Origin: Acanthosepion esculentum
Lineage: Eukaryota > Mollusca > Cephalopoda > Sepiida > Sepiidae
Length of the DNA stretch: 64,000 bases
Reading direction: 5' to 3'
Assembly (NCBI GenBank): GCA_964036315.1
Contig: OZ038478.1
Span: 144,965,057 to 145,029,056 of the forward strand
In this document: piece after piece, positions 59,646-64,000 of the stretch
How positions within the stretch are numbered: position 1 is the stretch's first letter
How the letters are laid out: each line of letters opens with the position of its first letter
Translations under genes and position numbers: made by a program
Notes under the pieces: model-generated
Database searches by the model: none
Told to the model about the DNA's origin: nothing
What the model saw: only the letters and a program-made list of their open reading frames with translations

Positions 59646-61709
59646 ATGGCCGACGAAATGAGTCGGTCAGGGGTCAAGAAAGACCTCTTTGGGGCGGCTG
59701 CTAAAACCGACCCCCCGGATAAAGATAAATCCAAATCTAAAAAACGGGGTAAGGTTTCCCCAATCAAACCTGACAAGGCAAACGCAAATGACAAGGAGGA
59801 GGCCATGCAGGTCTCCAACACAAATGAAAAGGTGCCGAAAGTGGCTCAGTCCAAGTCTACAGCCGAGGAATCGCCCTCTTGCTGGAAGTCCCCCCCGAGT
59901 TGTATTGTGAACATCGCGGAGTTCCTGGAAAAGGCAAAGGATTTTGCCCATCTTGTAAATAAAGATGGCATCCTTAAAGACGTCCAGGAACTTCAGAAGT
60001 TCGAACAAAGAATGGTGACCGTCTTCGCGGTTGACAGGCGTACGCGCAAAATCTGTCGATCCACGAAAGACACAGTGATCAAATCACTTATGTCCCTGGG
60101 GATAAAACCCCAAAGAGTAATCAAGGGAGTGAAATTCTTCATGTGGGACGTACTGCTGCCCACGCCAGAGGATTGCCTGGAAATGGCAAAAAGGGAGTTG
60201 ATAACAAAGGACCTGATTCTCCGTACCGAATACATGGGTAGGCGAAGGACCAGGGTGGCAGTGTTTGAGGTTCCTCCTCAAATTTCCGGAGAGCTCCTGG
60301 CTGCATTCTTTATGCAGTACGGCCAAATTTTAGGGGCTCTCTCGGACAATTTGAACGGGGGGTGGACTTTTGACATCATGATTGATGAGGCGGCCTTCAA
60401 GTCCATCCCCAACTGTCTGGATTTTGGCAACCGGAGATTGCCAGTCATTGTGACTGGCAGAAAACCAGTATGCTGGAGGTGTGGAGTGACTGGTCATCTC
60501 TCCTCCTCCTGCCCAGGGAAGAAGGCCCCTGGAGCTCCGGTTGCTGGCGACCCAAATCCCCCTTTGGCCGACACTGATAAAACCGCGGCGCCTGTAATGG
60601 GCCTACCTACTAAGCGGACCGGTGTGGAAAATCCCTCGGTTGGGTCTTTGCCCCCATTGCCCCTCAAACCAACGCCTTCCACAAGTGTGGATAAGGAGAA
60701 GGATGAGGGGGGATGGCGTGTAGTAGGTAGGGCCAAAGGGAAGGTCCAGACAGCGGGACCTCTGTCTAAGCATGACTCCGGGGACAAAACCACCTACAGC
60801 CCCATTCCCTCTACTAGCTCGGAGGGCGACGCCTCGGCCTCTTATGAGGAGACTGCGACTCCTGCTCAGAAACTTAATGAGCCAAGCTGGCAGAAGATCT
60901 TAGACCTCAAAAAGTTGAAGCAGAAGCTGGAGGACAAAAAGGCAAAGAAACAGAAGCCGCTGGGGGTTCCCTGCCCCTCATCCTCTGCCCCGTCTTCCCC
61001 TCCATCATTTGCTAAACCTCCAGCACCTAAATCCTTATCAAATTCTCCTGCGAAACATAAAAAACCTGTTTCAAACAAGCCTTCCCCCATCAAGACCCCA
61101 TCTGGAATGACTCCATCACACACACCAGCAAGTACACCTACCCCAACACCTTCCCAGACACCACATAAAAAACGCAACAGAAGTCCAGACGCTCAGGTCG
61201 TGGGGGAAAAGGGGAAGAAAAAGCTGAAGCCCCCATATAACTTAGGGGAAGACGTCTGCCGCGTATCCCGGGTCCATGTGGAGAATGTGTTGGGGATAAC
61301 CAAGAACCCCAGGCCCTTGAAAGTCCTATTCAACTTTCAAAAGTTGAGTGGACTGGACATTGAGGACCCGACAAATTTCAAAAAAGCAAAAAGACTCCTA
61401 ACAGTTGTGCGATCGGGCCCGGGTACGCGGGAGATTTGGGGCATGATTGAGGAGGCAAACTCATCTTTGAAATTAGTGCCCCCAGCGGCGGTATTTGAGC
61501 CCAATTTGGATTCTTCTAAAACGTGCAGAGGGAGGGTCCCTGTTTTTGTTCACCCTTCCCTGTATAGGGCGCTTAAATTAACATTTCCAGCGGACATCGG
61601 TGGCCTGTCTCATGGTGATACCGTCGAAAATGAGATGGCGTCAGGTTCAATGGGACAGGCTGTCGGTGTCCTCACCCCAGCAATGTTCTACTCGGATGGG
61701 CGACCCTAG
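59646..61709 (+). CDS. L1-Tx1-like LINE ORF1 protein (RRM-like region, CCHC zinc knuckle)
   Basis: Intact frame of 687 codons starting at the ATG after TTTTAA. Residues 1-80 are Lys/Ser-rich and basic. Residues about 85-270 form an alpha/beta region with RRM-like spacing (RTRVAVFEVPPQ, AAFFMQYGQILG, WTFDIMIDE). C276-x2-C279-x4-H284-x4-C289 (CWRCGVTGHLSSSC) is a retroviral-type zinc knuckle. Residues about 300-540 are Pro/Ser/Thr/Lys-rich and disordered. The last 130 residues (VHVENVLGITKNPRPL onward) look folded but are unknown to me. Known: ORF1 proteins of such LINEs bind the element's RNA and form the ribonucleoprotein with the ORF2 enzyme. GC content is clearly above the surroundings and no disabling change is visible, so the insertion is probably young. 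TAG at 61707-61709. Confidence 0.88.
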   Translation: MADEMSRSGVKKDLFGAAAKTDPPDKDKSKSKKRGKVSPIKPDKANANDKEEAMQVSNTNEKVPKVAQSKSTAEESPSCWKSPPSCIVNIAEFLEKAKDFAHLVNKDGILKDVQELQKFEQRMVTVFAVDRRTRKICRSTKDTVIKSLMSLGIKPQRVIKGVKFFMWDVLLPTPEDCLEMAKRELITKDLILRTEYMGRRRTRVAVFEVPPQISGELLAAFFMQYGQILGALSDNLNGGWTFDIMIDEAAFKSIPNCLDFGNRRLPVIVTGRKPVCWRCGVTGHLSSSCPGKKAPGAPVAGDPNPPLADTDKTAAPVMGLPTKRTGVENPSVGSLPPLPLKPTPSTSVDKEKDEGGWRVVGRAKGKVQTAGPLSKHDSGDKTTYSPIPSTSSEGDASASYEETATPAQKLNEPSWQKILDLKKLKQKLEDKKAKKQKPLGVPCPSSSAPSSPPSFAKPPAPKSLSNSPAKHKKPVSNKPSPIKTPSGMTPSHTPASTPTPTPSQTPHKKRNRSPDAQVVGEKGKKKLKPPYNLGEDVCRVSRVHVENVLGITKNPRPLKVLFNFQKLSGLDIEDPTNFKKAKRLLTVVRSGPGTREIWGMIEEANSSLKLVPPAAVFEPNLDSSKTCRGRVPVFVHPSLYRALKLTFPADIGGLSHGDTVENEMASGSMGQAVGVLTPAMFYSDGRP

Positions 61710-61720
61710 TCGATTTGATA

Positions 61721-64000
61721 ATGGCACTCTGGTTAGCTAGTGTGAATGTCCGAGGCCTGAGGTCGGAGTCTCGAAGGGTGAGACTCGTTCGCGACCTTCA
61801 GAGCCTCGGTGTGAATATATGTTGTGTACAAGAGACCCGTTTTTCTTCTCGCGATCATGAAGACATTCTGTCTAGGGAGTTTACTCTTTATTCAGCATGT
61901 TTTGATGGACACTCGAGGGGTGTCTCTTGGCTGGTGAGCAAGACTTTGAAGGCTGCGTGTGCTCTTGTCTTCGCAGATCCGGCGGGCAGGCTTTGCGTGC
62001 TGGATGCTACCATAAAGGATAAGGCTTTGCGTCTCATTGGGGTTTATGGGCCCAATACCCAGGCTGAGCGACCTGATTTGTTTCGGCAGATCGAGCCGTT
62101 TATGACGACATCACGTCGGTTAATTTTAGCGGGGGATTGGAATGCCGTCCTTGACCCCGATATAGATCGTATAGGGTCCAAATATAAAGCGGGTACTAAA
62201 AACTGGGGAGTGGAACATTTTCGGGGCTTTGTCGATGGGTTTGATCTCATCGACAAGTACCGGAATGAACACCCTCAGCGGGTAGTGTGGACTTGGACAA
62301 ATAGTGGCAGCTCGGCTGTAGGTGTGCTTGCGAGCTACCTCGACCGAGTTTTAGTTAGGAGAGTCGATGTAGGACTCTTAGGGTGTCCAAGTTTTCATTA
62401 TATAGTTTATTCGGATCATAGGCTTGTCCGGGTCCGTGTAAACTTAGATAAGCCTAATGTTAGGATAACTGGCTACTGGAAATTCAACTGCTCGTTATTT
62501 GGCGAGCAGCATTTCCGGGACCAGTTTTTACTAACCTTACAAAGGGAGCTGACGGGGGCTGTGGTGGGAAATGCCTGGTGGGACAAACTTAAATCTAAAA
62601 TTCGAACGTTTGCTGCCGATTTTAGTCGTCGACTCAATGTAGATAGATTAGCGGCGCAAACGGCTCTAGAACAAAGAGTTGATCGGGCTGTGAAATCCCG
62701 TGATAGTGGGGAAGTAGTCTTAGCTAAGGCAGAGTTGTCCTCCTTGCTTATCAAGAAGGATCAAGCTCTGGTAGTTAGGGCTAGGTTAAAAAGAATGTCC
62801 TCTGAGGCGACGAATATGGCCGCGGAACTGCGTGCAGAGGAAAGTAGGAATGCTTCAAGACGGCATATCGCGAGCGTCACATTGCCGGATGGGCGGACAG
62901 TGACTACAAACTCGGGCATATGCGAGGCTTTTCGGGATTACTTTCGGGAGCTTTTTACCAGGGAGCCCGGTCTGAGCTCTGCTCGGTTCGACACCTATTT
63001 AGCTGACTTTCCCTGCCTTGAGGCAGCTGAAGCGGCTGGGTGCGAGGGTCCCATCACTGAGTCGGAAATCTGGGAAGCGCTGAAACAGGTTGGCCTGGAT
63101 AAGTCTCCGGGATTAGATGGTCTTCCTTACGAAGTTTACTTGAGGCAGTCGCCCGTTTTTGTTCCTTTGCTGGAGCTGGTCTTTAACAACTGGATGAAGC
63201 AGGGGTCTATACCTCAACGCTTCACCAGGGGTGTGATCAAGCTGCTGCGTAAGGACAAAAGTGGTGGGGATGGGATAGGTAACTTTCGCCCTTTAACTAT
63301 GTTAAATACAGAGTTAAAGATTTTGGCTAAGGTCTTGGCTAACCGTTTGCAGCTTGTCCTGTCTAGTCTGATTGGCTCCGAGCAGACTTGTTCTGTGAAG
63401 GGCCGGACTATTCAGGACAACCTTCACATGGTGCGCCTGATCATCGAGAAAGTCGACAGTGAAGCCGCGCTGATCAATTTAGATCAGTCCAAGGCCTTTG
63501 ATAGGGTTGACCATCGATTCTTGGAGGCTGTTCTTTCGGCTGCCGGTTTCGGGCCGTACTTTCGCTCCTGGATCCGGCTTATGTATGCGACCCCCGGTGC
63601 GCTGGTGGAAGTGAACGGGGTAAGATCGGAACCTTTCGTATTGTCTCGATCTATTCGTCAGGGTTGTCCGCTTTCGCCTATGCTTTACGTTCTTGCGTTG
63701 GAACCCTTCCTTCGCAAGTTAAAGGCGAATCCGGTCCTACGCGGAATCTCTTTACCTGGTGCTACCACCTCGGCCAGGTATTCTGCCTATGCTGACGACG
63801 TTTCGGTTCTTGTGTCGAGCAGAGCCGAGATTAACGAAGTCAGCAGAGAAATCGGTGGGTATGAGATGGTGACAGGGGCCAAGATCAACCGCGATAAGTC
63901 TGTTGGCTTGCGGTTGGGTGCGTGGAAGGGGGTTTCTCTTCCCGGACCATTCAGCTGGACGGATGGGCCGATCAAGATACTCGGCGTCTGGTTCGGTCCT
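61721..64000 (+). CDS. L1-Tx1-like LINE ORF2: APE endonuclease and reverse transcriptase (partial, runs off the window)
   Basis: Open for all 760 codons from ATG 61721 to the window end, with no stop. The N-terminal apurinic-like endonuclease shows NVRGLRS, Q37-E38-T, YGPN, GD139WNAVLD, a YLDRVLV segment and S231-D232-H233, the expected catalytic residues. The RT follows: LKQVGLDKSPGLDGLPYEVY, IKLLRKDKSGG and NFRPLTMLNTELKILAKVLA, then KGRTIQDNLHMV, D588QSKAFDRVDH (motif A), RQGCPLSP (647 onward, motif B) and Y690ADD (catalytic). It then enters the thumb. ORF2 nicks the target and primes cDNA synthesis on the element RNA. It starts 11 nt after the ORF1 stop in a different frame, so it could be made by termination-reinitiation or an internal start. 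Overall motif style is L1-Tx1 clade; other APE-LINE clades are less likely. Confidence 0.92.
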   Translation, partial: MALWLASVNVRGLRSESRRVRLVRDLQSLGVNICCVQETRFSSRDHEDILSREFTLYSACFDGHSRGVSWLVSKTLKAACALVFADPAGRLCVLDATIKDKALRLIGVYGPNTQAERPDLFRQIEPFMTTSRRLILAGDWNAVLDPDIDRIGSKYKAGTKNWGVEHFRGFVDGFDLIDKYRNEHPQRVVWTWTNSGSSAVGVLASYLDRVLVRRVDVGLLGCPSFHYIVYSDHRLVRVRVNLDKPNVRITGYWKFNCSLFGEQHFRDQFLLTLQRELTGAVVGNAWWDKLKSKIRTFAADFSRRLNVDRLAAQTALEQRVDRAVKSRDSGEVVLAKAELSSLLIKKDQALVVRARLKRMSSEATNMAAELRAEESRNASRRHIASVTLPDGRTVTTNSGICEAFRDYFRELFTREPGLSSARFDTYLADFPCLEAAEAAGCEGPITESEIWEALKQVGLDKSPGLDGLPYEVYLRQSPVFVPLLELVFNNWMKQGSIPQRFTRGVIKLLRKDKSGGDGIGNFRPLTMLNTELKILAKVLANRLQLVLSSLIGSEQTCSVKGRTIQDNLHMVRLIIEKVDSEAALINLDQSKAFDRVDHRFLEAVLSAAGFGPYFRSWIRLMYATPGALVEVNGVRSEPFVLSRSIRQGCPLSPMLYVLALEPFLRKLKANPVLRGISLPGATTSARYSAYADDVSVLVSSRAEINEVSREIGGYEMVTGAKINRDKSVGLRLGAWKGVSLPGPFSWTDGPIKILGVWFGP

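Overview
This is AT-rich, repeat-dense DNA from an animal nuclear genome. Long (TA)n, (CA)n, (ATT)n and (GATA)n arrays, a tRNA-headed SINE, Penelope-like elements (PLEs) with GIY-YIG domains, several non-LTR retrotransposon clades, mariner, hAT and Helitron-like DNA transposons and one host K2P channel exon together look like a mollusc, most likely a cephalopod of octopus type. That assignment is inference from repeat content, not a database match. I see no prokaryotic features, no CRISPR array, no rRNA and no functional tRNA gene.

Layout. 1-2535 looks like the last intron of a host gene; it holds a diverged tandem repeat, a hammerhead-like repeat and a SINE piece. 2536-3215 is the only convincing host coding sequence: the terminal exon of a two-pore-domain potassium channel (+ strand), entered by a phase-1 intron that splits the first Gly codon of the first selectivity filter. 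3216-14600 is intergenic, with a 750-bp TA satellite, decayed LINE pieces and an intact-ended hAT MITE (12965-13402). 14610-17400 holds three head-to-tail remnants of one RTE/Craft-like LINE. 21365-24015 (- strand) is a PLE fused to the tail of a LINE with a restriction-like endonuclease. 26151-26590 is a SINE with a recognisable tRNA-like head. 28568-29292 and 43759-44470 are two copies of a Helitron-like element, and 52391-52770 is a third piece that carries Helitron-type coding sequence. 29391-30251 is a foldback mariner-like element; 34616-35586 and about 41210-42394 are further decayed mariners. 45830-46470 is a decayed PLE. 50400-52115 is a Jockey/CR1-like LINE (endonuclease plus the start of the reverse transcriptase). 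53960-55400 is a satellite followed by the 3' end of an R2-like LINE. 57240-58945 is a PLE with a hammerhead-like motif upstream.

The right end is different in kind. From 59646 two long, intact, GC-richer reading frames form a young L1-Tx1-like LINE: ORF1 (687 codons, RRM-like region plus CCHC knuckle) and, 11 nt later, ORF2 (APE endonuclease plus reverse transcriptase), still open at the window edge. Directly upstream, 59004-59418 holds seven short hairpins, five with TTCG/TACG tetraloops, strung along a T-rich leader. This hairpin array is the observation I rate as most unusual. The second theme is hammerhead-like ribozyme motifs, both inside PLEs and as short dispersed copies beside (TA)n arrays.

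The mobile elements do not form a pathway with the K2P gene. They are independent insertions, nearly all broken, and many are bordered by dinucleotide arrays.
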